The notes under the pieces: model-generated
Databases searched by the model: none
Seen by the model: only the letters and a program-made list of their open reading frames with translations
What the model was told of the DNA's origin: nothing
From: an uncultured beta proteobacterium
GTDB lineage: Bacteria; Pseudomonadota; Gammaproteobacteria; Burkholderiales; Burkholderiaceae_C
Length of the DNA stretch: 64,000 nucleotides
NCBI GenBank assembly: GCA_903838565.1
Contig: CAILZB010000056.1
Span: forward strand, 19,413-83,412
Direction of reading: 5' to 3'
Position numbers and translations under genes: made by a program
Part shown: positions 22,564 to 31,058 of the stretch, piece by piece
Layout of the letters: every line of letters starts with the position of its first letter
How positions within the stretch are numbered: position 1 is the first letter of the stretch

Positions 22564-25443
22564 ATGAAGAGTTCCGCCCCCCAGCGTAGCCAGAACACCG
22601 TTCGGCAACGTTCCTCACTGCGCATCAGCCCCATCGCTGCGGCGTGCTCCACCCTGGTGTTCGCCATGGGTGCTGCCTATGCGCAGACCGCGACGGCCCC
22701 GGCTGCCGCGCTGGATACGGTGGTTGTGACAGGTTTCCGTCACGCCATCGAATCGTCTATCGAGGGCAAGAGGAATGCAGACTCCATCGTCGAGGTCGTC
22801 ACGGCAGAAGACATTGGCAAGTTGCCGGATGTGTCGATCGCCGAATCCCTGGCTCGTCTGCCGGGTGTTGCCGGCATCCGCGGGCAGGATGGTCGCGTGC
22901 AGACGATTTCAATCCGTGGTCTTCCGCCGCAATTTGCGACCACAACGCTGAACGGGCGCGAAATGGTTAGCTCGGGCGATAACCGCTCGGTCGAATACGA
23001 TCAATTCCCCTCTGAACTCTTCAGTTCGGTCGTGGTGTACAAGACCCCAACGGCCACCCTGGTCGGCCAGGGCCTGGCGGGTACCGTGGATCTGCGTACT
23101 GTCAACCCGCTGTCTTTCGCTGGTCGCCAACTCGCCGTCAACGTCCGTGGTGAGTCCAACTCCAATGGCGAGGCGATTGCTGGTGTCGCGAGCAAGTTTG
23201 GCAAGCGCCTCAGCCTCTCGTATATCGACCAGTCGGCTGACAAGACCCTCGGTTGGGCCTTGGGTTTTGCCCATCTCGACACGCCAACCCAAGTGCGCCA
23301 GAGCCAGATGTGGGACTGGGCCGCGCCAGCGAACGACTGGGGTTCAAATACGGTCGTCGGACTACCCAAGGCCACGAACGGTGGCAACGCGCTCATGCCG
23401 ATGGGGATGGAGGTGACGGCCGATTCCAAGAGCAATCAACGCGATGGACTGATGGCCGTTCTGGAGTTCAAGCCGAACAAGGATCTGCATAGCCAGGTTG
23501 ATCTGTATTACTCCAAGTTCAAAGCAGCAGATCAGGGATTCAAGTTTGAAATCAGCAACTGGGGATTGTGGAATGGCCCGTCCACGATGCCATTCCTGAG
23601 CAATACCAAGACGACTGATGTTGGTGCCAATACCTTCGTGACCAGCGGGACGAGCAACAACAGCCAGACGGTGCTGCAAAGTTTCAACAGCAGCCGCACC
23701 GACGAGATCGCCTCGCTGGGCTGGAACACTACCTACAAATTCAACAAGGACTGGAAGCTGACCGGTGACGCGAGCTATTCGAAGGATACCCGCGACGAGA
23801 AATACCTTGAAACCTTCTCCGCCCCCTATGCGGCTGGCGCGTGGACTCCGGGCGCATTCAACTTTGTGGCTGACCCGGTCGGAAGGAATCTGATCCAGCT
23901 CAGCCCGGCGGGGGGTACCTCGTTCGCTCCTTCGAGTCTGCGTATCGGTGACCCCATGGCGTGGGTCGGTGATGACCACGGATTTGCCGGCAATATCAAT
24001 AAGCCACATATCACGGATGAAATGAAGACCCTGCGTCTGTCGGCCACACGGTCGCTGGACGGCATCTTCAGCGAAGCAGATTTTGGTGTCAATTACACCG
24101 CGCGCGACAAAGCGGTGACGATGAATCGTTATCGCCTGAATATTGCCAATCCAACGTCCATCCAGGGTGACGGTCGCTACACCGCAGCCATTCCCAACAG
24201 TGCCGTACTGGGGTTGGTGAACCTTGACTTTGCCGGTCTGTCTGGCATGCCACGCCTGGATGTGCAAAACCTGGTAAACAATAATGTCCTGGTTCCGCAG
24301 AATGTCTTCTGGGGCAAGGGGGGCGATGATTCGACGGTGCACGAGAAAGTCAGCACGGGTTATGCCATGGCCAAGATCGATACCGATATGGGCAGCGTGC
24401 CGGTTAGCGGCAACGTGGGTGTGCAGGTGGTGCATACCAATCAGTCCTCCGAAGGCTGGATTTACTCGGGCGATTCGCTCAACCCTAATCCGGCCCAACT
24501 GCTTGCGGTCTCGGGCGGCACGTCTTACACCGACGTCCTGCCAAGTCTGAACCTGAAATTCGATCTGCCGGAACAAACCGTGGTGCGCATGGGTATCGGC
24601 AAGCAGATGGCGCGTCCAAACATCAACGACATGCGTGCCGGTGTCAGTAACCCCAGCGTGGGCGGCACCCCCGCCACTTGGTCGGGCGGCGCCGGTGGCA
24701 ACCCGGCGCTGCAGCCTTGGCGCGCCCTGGCCTTTGACTACTCGCTGGAAAAGTATTTTGGCAAGCGCAGCTACATTGCCGTCGCAGCGTTCAATAAGCA
24801 ACTGGATTCCTGGGTCTACAACGAAGGGGTGAAGTATGACTTTTCGGCAGTCCCGCTGCCTACCAGTGTGACAACACGTCCTGCTTCGCCCTTCGGTTTC
24901 TTCACGCATCCGGCCAATGGCCATGGCGGATCAATGCAAGGCTTGGAACTGTCGGCCTCGCTCGACGCTGGACTCATCAGCAAGTCGCTCGACGGCATTG
25001 GTGTGATCGCCAACAGAACGCTTGCATGGAGCAACCTCCATGATGCCAGTGGCCTTCTGGTCACTCCCGATGGCATGTCGGGTGGCTCGACCAACCTGAC
25101 GCTGTACTTCGAACAGCACGGTTTCTCGGCACGGATCAGCGAGCGCATGCGTTCGCCCTTCACCACGACCTATCGCAGCGTGACGTTCACGGACACGGCG
25201 ACCACGATCAATTCGGATAAGGTGATTGACGCGCAAGTGGGCTATGCCTTCGAGCAGGGTTCGCTTAAGGGTCTGTCGATGACGCTCCAGGCGAACAACT
25301 TGACCGACAGCGCAACGCAACAGTTGGCCTCGATCAACTCACTTGGTGGGAACAACCCAACGCCGGACCCTAAGCAGATGATCACGAAGTGGGTCAATCA
25401 CTTCGGTCGTCAGATTCTGTTTGGCGTGAACTACAAGTACTAG
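22564..25443 (+). CDS. TonB-dependent receptor, Xanthomonas/Caulobacter carbohydrate type
   Basis: A 959-residue outer-membrane receptor from ATG 22564 (GGAG ribosome binding site). The signal peptide ends at about AYAQ (residue 40-41), the TonB-box-like DTVVVTGFR is at 51-59, and the plug domain runs from about 65 to 180 (VEVVTAEDIGKLPDVSIAESLARLPGV, ISIRGLPPQFATTTLNGREM). The remaining beta-barrel ends with an aromatic residue (NYKY). The KRNADSIVEVVTAEDIGKLPD signature marks the TonB-Xanth-Caul subfamily linked to plant and algal polysaccharide uptake. Here it would import beta-glucan oligosaccharides released by the neighbouring enzymes. An operator lies 92 bp upstream and hairpins follow the gene. 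Confidence 0.93.
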   Translation: MKSSAPQRSQNTVRQRSSLRISPIAAACSTLVFAMGAAYAQTATAPAAALDTVVVTGFRHAIESSIEGKRNADSIVEVVTAEDIGKLPDVSIAESLARLPGVAGIRGQDGRVQTISIRGLPPQFATTTLNGREMVSSGDNRSVEYDQFPSELFSSVVVYKTPTATLVGQGLAGTVDLRTVNPLSFAGRQLAVNVRGESNSNGEAIAGVASKFGKRLSLSYIDQSADKTLGWALGFAHLDTPTQVRQSQMWDWAAPANDWGSNTVVGLPKATNGGNALMPMGMEVTADSKSNQRDGLMAVLEFKPNKDLHSQVDLYYSKFKAADQGFKFEISNWGLWNGPSTMPFLSNTKTTDVGANTFVTSGTSNNSQTVLQSFNSSRTDEIASLGWNTTYKFNKDWKLTGDASYSKDTRDEKYLETFSAPYAAGAWTPGAFNFVADPVGRNLIQLSPAGGTSFAPSSLRIGDPMAWVGDDHGFAGNINKPHITDEMKTLRLSATRSLDGIFSEADFGVNYTARDKAVTMNRYRLNIANPTSIQGDGRYTAAIPNSAVLGLVNLDFAGLSGMPRLDVQNLVNNNVLVPQNVFWGKGGDDSTVHEKVSTGYAMAKIDTDMGSVPVSGNVGVQVVHTNQSSEGWIYSGDSLNPNPAQLLAVSGGTSYTDVLPSLNLKFDLPEQTVVRMGIGKQMARPNINDMRAGVSNPSVGGTPATWSGGAGGNPALQPWRALAFDYSLEKYFGKRSYIAVAAFNKQLDSWVYNEGVKYDFSAVPLPTSVTTRPASPFGFFTHPANGHGGSMQGLELSASLDAGLISKSLDGIGVIANRTLAWSNLHDASGLLVTPDGMSGGSTNLTLYFEQHGFSARISERMRSPFTTTYRSVTFTDTATTINSDKVIDAQVGYAFEQGSLKGLSMTLQANNLTDSATQQLASINSLGGNNPTPDPKQMITKWVNHFGRQILFGVNYKY

Positions 25444-25479
25444 ACCGCAAGGTGAACAGATGGATTCCCGGCGTCTGCG

Positions 25480-25557
25480 GGCCTGATAACGTCAGGCCGT
25501 CGGGAGAATGCTAGTCTGAACAATAGAAACAGCGGCGACTTCGGTCGCCGCTGTTTC
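25480..25557 (+). terminator. Tandem hairpins after the receptor gene
   Basis: A 7-bp hairpin GGCCTGA/TCAGGCC (25480-25498) is followed by a perfect 14-bp stem GAAACAGCGGCGAC/GTCGCCGCTGTTTC with a TTCG loop (25526-25557). The second is a strong structure with only a short T-run after it. It would terminate or attenuate transcription, keeping the receptor above the downstream enzymes. Confidence 0.7.
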
Positions 25558-25614
25558 ATTTCAGGCGTTTGATGGCAGACTCCCGTTGACCCATGCACTC
25601 CTGTAAGGACTTCT

Positions 25615-27129
25615 ATGTCAGTTCAATACGTTCGTGATGTCGTCATTGCCGGTGGGGGCACGGCCGGCTGGATGACGGCAGCACTTTTTTCGCGGGTTCT
25701 GGGAAGCAAATGCCGGATTCATCTCGTCGAGTCGGACGAAATCGGTATCGTTGGCGTGGGCGAGGCGACGATTCCGCATATTCGTGTCTATAACGAGCTG
25801 CTCGGCATCGACGAGAACGACTTCCTGAAGCACTGCCAAGGCAGCTTCAAACTCGGCATCGAGTTTGTCAACTGGGGACGGATGGGTGACCGCTACACCC
25901 ACGGTTTTGGTCCGGTCGGCTCCCCCCTCTCTGGCATACCGTTTCACCATTATTGGCTGAGACAGCGCGCGACCAGCGGTGTTGCCGATCTGGATGCGTT
26001 TTCATTGAACTGCAGTGCCCCGCGTGCGGCGAAATATCTCAATTCGCAGCCGCAGATGCAGGGCTCGCCTTTGGCGGACTTGCCCAGCGCCTACCATTTT
26101 GATGCCAAGCTGTATGCCGCTTATCTGCGCAAGTACGCTGAGGCCCGTGGTGTCAAGCGCACGGAGGGCAAGATTGGTTCAGTCGATTTTCACCCGCAGT
26201 CCGGCCACATCCGCGCGCTGGTGATGGAAAGCGGCCAGCGCATTGAAGGTGATTTCTTTATCGATTGCACCGGCATACGCGCCCTTCTCATCGAGGGAGC
26301 CCTTGAATCAGGCTACGAGGACTGGCGGCACTGGCTGCCGTGCGACCGGGCGCTTGCCGTGCCCTGCGAATCGGTCGAGCCGCTGCTTCCGCTGACGCGC
26401 TCGACGGCCCACAGTGCGGGCTGGCAATGGCGCATTCCGCTGCAAAACCGCATCGGCAACGGCCATGTCTATAGCAGCCCCTATATCTCCGACGACGAAG
26501 CCGCATCGGTGTTGATGAACAACCTTGACGGCAAGCCTCTGGCCGAGCCGCGGCTCATCAAATACACCACGGGGCGACGCAAGACGTTCTGGAAGAAAAA
26601 CTGTGTGGCCGTTGGGTTGTCGAGCGGCTTTCTGGAACCACTCGAATCGACCAGCATCCACCTCATCCAGACGGCGGTGATGCGAATACTGTCCAATTTT
26701 CCGGACCTTGGTTTTGCCCAGGCGGATATCGATCATTACAACCGTGAAACCCGGCTGGAATACGAAGGGGTTCGGGATTTCATCATCACGCACTACCACG
26801 TCACCGAACGAATCGATTCGCCGTTCTGGAATTATTGCCGGACGATGAAGATTCCCGACTCTCTGGCGCAGCGCCTGGAACTGTTCCGCAGCAAGGGTCG
26901 GGTTTCGCGCGAACTCTTCATCCAGCTATTTGCCGAATCGAGTTGGGTTCAGGTTTTGCTGGGTCAGCGGTTCATCCCGCAAGGATGGCACGTGCTGGCG
27001 GGCTTGATTCCTGCCGAGGAGTTGAGCGCCTTTCTGAGCGATGTAGAGAAGGTGGTCGACAAGTGCGTTGACGTCATGCCCACGCATAAAGAGTTCATCG
27101 CGGCCCATTGCGCTGCCAGCGGCACGTAG
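25615..27129 (+). CDS. Tryptophan-halogenase-like flavoprotein of a glucan locus
   Basis: A 504-residue FAD-dependent protein of the tryptophan halogenase family. It has the FAD-binding GGGTAGWMTAALF near residues 12-24, GEATIPHIR, the segment SFKLGIEFVNWG whose Lys corresponds to the catalytic Lys of PrnA-type enzymes, and WQWRIPLQNR, the WxWxIP motif that separates halogenases from monooxygenases. Length is normal. Family members near TonB-dependent carbohydrate receptors are common in Xanthomonas and Caulobacter, but their substrate there is unknown. An ATG with an AAGGACT ribosome binding site starts the gene; it follows the receptor behind two hairpins. A second, shortened copy follows at 27235. 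Confidence 0.9.
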   Translation: MSVQYVRDVVIAGGGTAGWMTAALFSRVLGSKCRIHLVESDEIGIVGVGEATIPHIRVYNELLGIDENDFLKHCQGSFKLGIEFVNWGRMGDRYTHGFGPVGSPLSGIPFHHYWLRQRATSGVADLDAFSLNCSAPRAAKYLNSQPQMQGSPLADLPSAYHFDAKLYAAYLRKYAEARGVKRTEGKIGSVDFHPQSGHIRALVMESGQRIEGDFFIDCTGIRALLIEGALESGYEDWRHWLPCDRALAVPCESVEPLLPLTRSTAHSAGWQWRIPLQNRIGNGHVYSSPYISDDEAASVLMNNLDGKPLAEPRLIKYTTGRRKTFWKKNCVAVGLSSGFLEPLESTSIHLIQTAVMRILSNFPDLGFAQADIDHYNRETRLEYEGVRDFIITHYHVTERIDSPFWNYCRTMKIPDSLAQRLELFRSKGRVSRELFIQLFAESSWVQVLLGQRFIPQGWHVLAGLIPAEELSAFLSDVEKVVDKCVDVMPTHKEFIAAHCAASGT

Positions 27130-27234
27130 CTCGACTTGTGGGTGGGGTGATGTGGCGCGTGCCGCTGATGTGCCAGGGCGAGTGCGCCGCTTCGGAACGC
27201 GGTCTGTGCGCAGACCCATCTTTTGGAGAATTTC

Positions 27235-27480
27235 GTGTCCATCGTGCCCGTGAAAGATATTGTGATCGTCGGTGGAGGCACCGCCGGCTGGATGACGGCG
27301 GCGGCCTTTTCGAAGCTGATGGGCAATGCCTGCCGCATACGCCTGGTCGATCTGCGCTCCAAGCAGGAGATCCGCGAGTACCTTGGCAATATCGAGTCCG
27401 TCATCCAGAAGTGTGTGGACCTCATGCCCACGCACGAGCAATACATCGCCCAGCACTGCTCGTCGAAGGCCCGGGAATGA
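27235..27480 (+). pseudogene. Internally deleted second tryptophan-halogenase gene
   Basis: The 81 residues join a halogenase N-terminus (KDIVIVGGGTAGWMTAAAF, then GNACRIRLVD) directly to a halogenase C-terminus (REYLGNIESVIQKCVDLMPTHEQYIAQHC). The C-terminal part matches the end of the intact neighbour (VEKVVDKCVDVMPTHKEFIAAHC). About 420 central residues, including WxWxIP and the catalytic Lys, are missing, but the frame is open. The GTG at 27235 follows GGAGAA, and the stop overlaps the GH5 start by four bases (ATGA), so it may still be translated and coupled to GH5. Confidence 0.8.
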
Positions 27481-28796
27481 CGTTCGGTCTGAAGTTTGCG
27501 TTGAAGCGATTGCGCGCCCTTGCCTGGTTGGCGCTGGGGTTCATTTGTGTCGCCTCAGGGGCATCAACCCCTGCGCCCTCGACCCAGTTGCCCATGCTGC
27601 ACACCGAGGGGACGCGATGGTTGCGCTCCGACGGCAGCCCGATTGACCTCAAAGGCGTGAACCTTGGCAACTGGCTGATTCAGGAGTTCTGGATGATGGG
27701 CCAGAGCACCAAGGCCATGAATGACCAGTGCACTCTGGAGGCGACCCTGGACCAGCGCTTTGGCTATGCCGAGCGTGAACGCTTGATGAAGCTGTTTCGG
27801 GACAACTGGATGAGTCAGCGTGATTGGGATCTGCTGCCCAGGTTCGGCTTGAATCTGGTGCGCCTGCCGTTTCTCTGGAGCGTGATCGAAGACGAGAAGA
27901 ATCCGCGTCATCTGCGCGCCGATGCCTGGCACTATCTCGACCAGGCGATCAACCAGGCCGAGGCGCACGGCATGTACGTCATTCTCGATTTGCACGGCGC
28001 CGCCGGCAACCAGAGCCTGGAGCATCACAGTGGCTGCGTCGGCAGGAACCTGTACTGGACCACGCCCGAGTACCAAGAGCGCACCACTTGGCTCTGGCAG
28101 CAGATCGCTGCACGCTACAAGGATCGCTCGGCCGTCGCTGGCTACAGCCTGCTGAACGAGCCCTGGGGAACGACCGAAGGCCATATGGCGGCGGTCATGA
28201 AGAACCTGTACGTCAACGTGCGCGCGGTCGACCCCAACCACGTCATCATCCTGCCCGGTTACCACAGCGGCATCGATGCCTATGGCGACCCTGCCAAACA
28301 GGGGCAGACCAACGTGGCGTTCGAGATGCACTTTTATCCCGGATTTTTCGGTTTTGGCAAGCCCGAGGCGAAGGTGCACCGCGACTGGCTGCTGTGCGCT
28401 CCGACGGGCCGCAACGTGTGCGAGTGGTACGCGCGCATGATGGCGCTGGACGCCGCTTTCTATATCGGCGAATTTCAACCCTGGGCCGAGCTCGGCCCCG
28501 AGCTTGGAGGGCAGATCACCCGCGTCAGCTACGACACCTACGCCAAATACGGCTGGGCCGCCACCAGTTGGTCCTACAAGGTGTTCAATAACCGGGGCGG
28601 GCAGGGCAAGGGCACCTGGGGTTTGGTCACCAATGCCGACAGCGTGGCAGTGCCCCTGGTCGACTTTGCAGCGGCGCCAAAGAGCGAGATCGAGGGCCTG
28701 TTCAGTCTCTTCGGCAGCGCGGCCTACGAGCCGCAGCAGCAAGTCATTGATTGGATGAACAAGCGCGTTGCGCCAGATCCGTTTCATTTGCGTTGA
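27477..28796 (+). CDS. Glycoside hydrolase family 5, probable beta-glucanase
   Basis: A 439-residue secreted enzyme with an N-terminal hydrophobic signal (ALAWLALGFICVASGAS). The GH5 barrel starts with LKGVNLGNWLIQEFW; acid/base Glu228 is in LLNEPWG and nucleophile Glu332 in YIGEFQPW; DLHGAAGNQS is the typical substrate-site loop of exo-beta-1,3-glucanase-like GH5 members. It would act in the periplasm or outside on beta-1,3- or mixed beta-glucan; the exact linkage is inference. Its ATG overlaps the stop of the shortened halogenase gene. Confidence 0.88.
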   Translation: MTFGLKFALKRLRALAWLALGFICVASGASTPAPSTQLPMLHTEGTRWLRSDGSPIDLKGVNLGNWLIQEFWMMGQSTKAMNDQCTLEATLDQRFGYAERERLMKLFRDNWMSQRDWDLLPRFGLNLVRLPFLWSVIEDEKNPRHLRADAWHYLDQAINQAEAHGMYVILDLHGAAGNQSLEHHSGCVGRNLYWTTPEYQERTTWLWQQIAARYKDRSAVAGYSLLNEPWGTTEGHMAAVMKNLYVNVRAVDPNHVIILPGYHSGIDAYGDPAKQGQTNVAFEMHFYPGFFGFGKPEAKVHRDWLLCAPTGRNVCEWYARMMALDAAFYIGEFQPWAELGPELGGQITRVSYDTYAKYGWAATSWSYKVFNNRGGQGKGTWGLVTNADSVAVPLVDFAAAPKSEIEGLFSLFGSAAYEPQQQVIDWMNKRVAPDPFHLR

Positions 28797-28823
28797 CACA
28801 TTCTCTCCATCACGAGCACCCTC

Positions 28824-29687
28824 ATGCGAAAAACCCATTGGACTTTGATCCTGTTGTTGGCATCGTCTTTGTGCCTGTCGTCCTGCGGCGGTGGCCAAGG
28901 TGGCACCGCGCCCCAGCCCCCCGCATCACCTGCGCCCGCATGGCAGTTGGTCTGGTCAGACGAATTCAATGGCACCAGCCTGGACGCCGCCAATTGGACG
29001 CTGGAAACCGGCGGCGCCTGGTTCAACAATGAGCTGCAGTACTACACAGCGGGCGACAACCTCGCGGTGCAAGGAGGCGTTTTGACCATCACGGCGCGCC
29101 AGCAGGCCTATGGCGGGCGCCAGTACACGTCGAGCCGGATGATGACCAAGGGCAAGGCGTCGTGGACCTATGGAAAAGTGGAGGCGAGGATCAAGTTGCC
29201 CTATGGTCAAGGGATGTGGCCGGCGTTCTGGATGCTGGGGGACAACATTGACACGGTGCAGTGGCCGCAATGCGGTGAGATCGACATCATGGAAATGGTT
29301 GGAGGAACAGGTGCGGGCGGCGTCAACCGGAATGCAGTTGCCGTGGGCAGCCTGCACCGGCCCAACTCGAATCCGGCCCAAAGCTCGATTCCCAAATCCT
29401 TGACCGCCCAGTACCTCAATCCTGGCAACGTCAATCTGGGCGATGACTTTCATGTGTTTACGGTGGAATGGGACTCCAGCTCGATGAAGTATCTGGTCGA
29501 CGGTAACCTCTATCAGACCATTGACATCTCCAGTAACGCTGACGGTTTTGAGGTGTTTCGCAAACCCTTCTTCATCGTGTTGAATCTGGCTGTGGGAGGC
29601 GACTGGCCAGGCGCGCCAGATCAGACCACGGTCTGGCCCCAGACGATGCAGGTCGACTGGGTGCGCGTTTACCAGCCATCCAAGTGA
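28824..29687 (+). CDS. Glycoside hydrolase family 16 beta-glucanase, lipoprotein
   Basis: A 287-residue protein with lipobox LSSC (Cys21), then a Pro/Ala linker and a GH16 domain from about residue 40. The catalytic motif GEIDIMEMVG places Glu152 (nucleophile), Asp154 and Glu157 (acid/base). SDEFNGTSLD and WPAFWML are other GH16 signatures. The motif form and the neighbours suggest an endo-beta-1,3-glucanase (laminarinase). The lipid anchor puts it at a membrane, plausibly the outer surface, where it would feed oligosaccharides to the receptor. It follows GH5 by 27 bp in the same transcript. Confidence 0.92.
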   Translation: MRKTHWTLILLLASSLCLSSCGGGQGGTAPQPPASPAPAWQLVWSDEFNGTSLDAANWTLETGGAWFNNELQYYTAGDNLAVQGGVLTITARQQAYGGRQYTSSRMMTKGKASWTYGKVEARIKLPYGQGMWPAFWMLGDNIDTVQWPQCGEIDIMEMVGGTGAGGVNRNAVAVGSLHRPNSNPAQSSIPKSLTAQYLNPGNVNLGDDFHVFTVEWDSSSMKYLVDGNLYQTIDISSNADGFEVFRKPFFIVLNLAVGGDWPGAPDQTTVWPQTMQVDWVRVYQPSK

Positions 29688-29715
29688 GTGGCATGAATCC
29701 CAATCGGTGGGGTGT

Positions 29716-29733
29716 GCCGGCGATGTCGCCGGC
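29716..29733 (+). terminator. Possible terminator hairpin after GH16
   Basis: GCCGGCGA/TCGCCGGC forms an 8-bp stem 29 bp after the GH16 stop, without a T-tract. It would separate the upstream enzymes from the regulator gene. The rest of the 211-bp gap shows no clear regulatory site. Confidence 0.4.
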
Positions 29734-29898
29734 TCCAGTCACCCCTGCGCTTCGTCCGCGGGGGGGCTATCGCTGTGGTAACGTGGCGCCCAATTGCGGG
29801 GGCGCTCTGCCCTGTCCAACCCCACCGATGCAACCCAAATCGCGGATGCGCTCACCTTTGTCCGGCGCTGAGCTCGGATCCTGAATAGGAAATTTTCC

Positions 29899-30927
29899 AT
29901 GGCAACCATCAAAGACGTCGCACGCCTGGCCGGTGTCGGTGTGGGCACAGCGTCGCGCGTCGTCAGTGGCAAGGGCTCGGTGGCGCTGGCCACGGCCGAG
30001 CGCGTGCGCAAGGCGATCAACGAGCTGGAGTTCAGGCCGTCGCACGCGGCGCGCTCGCTGCTGTCCGGGTCGTCGCAGATGATCGGCGTCTACATACCGG
30101 TGCTCAAGGGCACTTTCTATACGCCGATTCTCGGTGCGATCGACACCGAATTGCGCGCTGCGGGGCGCCACATGGTGGTGGCCTTCGGTTGCGGCGACGG
30201 CGACGCGCGCCAGCAGGCGATCGAGGGCATCGACTTCTTGATCGAACGTGGCTGCGACGGTCTGGTGGTGATGAGCAACGTGCTGCTCGATGCCGACATC
30301 GAAGCCCTGGGGCCGAAGCAGAGCAAGCTGGTGGTGGTGAACCACCGCTTTGACGGCATCGCCGACCAATGTTTCCTCGCCGACCATCCTCTTGGGGGCG
30401 CGCTGGCGGCGCAAACCCTGCTGAAGCTGCAGCATCGGCACTACGCCGTGATCACAGGGCCCAGCTCTGCGCCTGACAACGTCGCGCGGATCGCCGGTTT
30501 CATGGCCGAACTGGCAAAGGGTGGAATCGACCCGGCAAACGTGATGACGCTGCAGAGCGACTTCTCGCCCGAGGGCGGTTGGGCTTCGGCCCGCACCTTG
30601 CACGCTTCCGGTCATGAGTTCACCGCGCTGTTTTGTGCCAACGACGAAATGGCCGTGGGCGCGCTGTCGTATTTTCAGCAGGCCGGCATCTCGGTTCCAG
30701 GGGATGTTTCGGTGCTGGGTTATGACGATACGCCCAGTGCAGAGTATTCGGCGCCGCGCCTGACCTCGGTGCATATCCCCTGGACCGACGTCACGCTCAA
30801 CGGCCTGCGCTGGCTGCTCAACGAGTGCTACGGCACCTCGCTGCCCGTGGTTCGCGACTTTCCCTTGAGCGTGACCTGGCGCGCCTCGGTGGCCATCGCC
30901 CCGGGCGAGGTGGTGCACGCTTCCTAA
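29899..30927 (+). CDS. LacI-family transcriptional regulator of the glucan locus
   Basis: A 342-residue regulator. The helix-turn-helix is ATIKDVARLAGVGVGTASRVVSGKG at the N-terminus, with the hinge helix at HAARSLLSG. The periplasmic-binding-like sensor domain has IGVYIPVLKGTFYTPILGAID, GCDGLVVMSN, and the C-terminal FCANDEMAVGAL and VLGYDDTPSAEYSAPRLTSV. It would bind the palindromes at 22455-22472 and 31016-31033 and release them on binding a glucan-derived sugar. It lies inside the locus, between the extracellular enzymes and the GH1/ABC genes. Confidence 0.92.
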   Translation: MATIKDVARLAGVGVGTASRVVSGKGSVALATAERVRKAINELEFRPSHAARSLLSGSSQMIGVYIPVLKGTFYTPILGAIDTELRAAGRHMVVAFGCGDGDARQQAIEGIDFLIERGCDGLVVMSNVLLDADIEALGPKQSKLVVVNHRFDGIADQCFLADHPLGGALAAQTLLKLQHRHYAVITGPSSAPDNVARIAGFMAELAKGGIDPANVMTLQSDFSPEGGWASARTLHASGHEFTALFCANDEMAVGALSYFQQAGISVPGDVSVLGYDDTPSAEYSAPRLTSVHIPWTDVTLNGLRWLLNECYGTSLPVVRDFPLSVTWRASVAIAPGEVVHAS

Positions 30928-31015
30928 GTGCTCGCGCTGACCCGGCCCGCGCGTTCATTTCTTTACAAAAAGTACGGGTCTGCACCGATGCATTGGCGCG
31001 TTCGATGACGCTAGA

Positions 31016-31033
31016 ATTGGAATGCTTTCCAAT
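31016..31033. promoter_or_regulatory. LacI-family operator candidate, upstream of GH1-ABC operon
   Basis: ATTGGAATGCTTTCCAAT is an 18-bp near-palindrome 25 bp before the GH1 start, the right place for repression. It matches the site before the TonB-dependent receptor. Confidence 0.75.
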
Positions 31034-31058
31034 TTACTCGACGCCGGATCGAAAGAAT

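Noticed and set aside
23362..24924. A 520-codon open frame opposite the TonB-dependent receptor gene
   Set aside because: Antisense shadow of a clear receptor; no domain or ribosome binding site.
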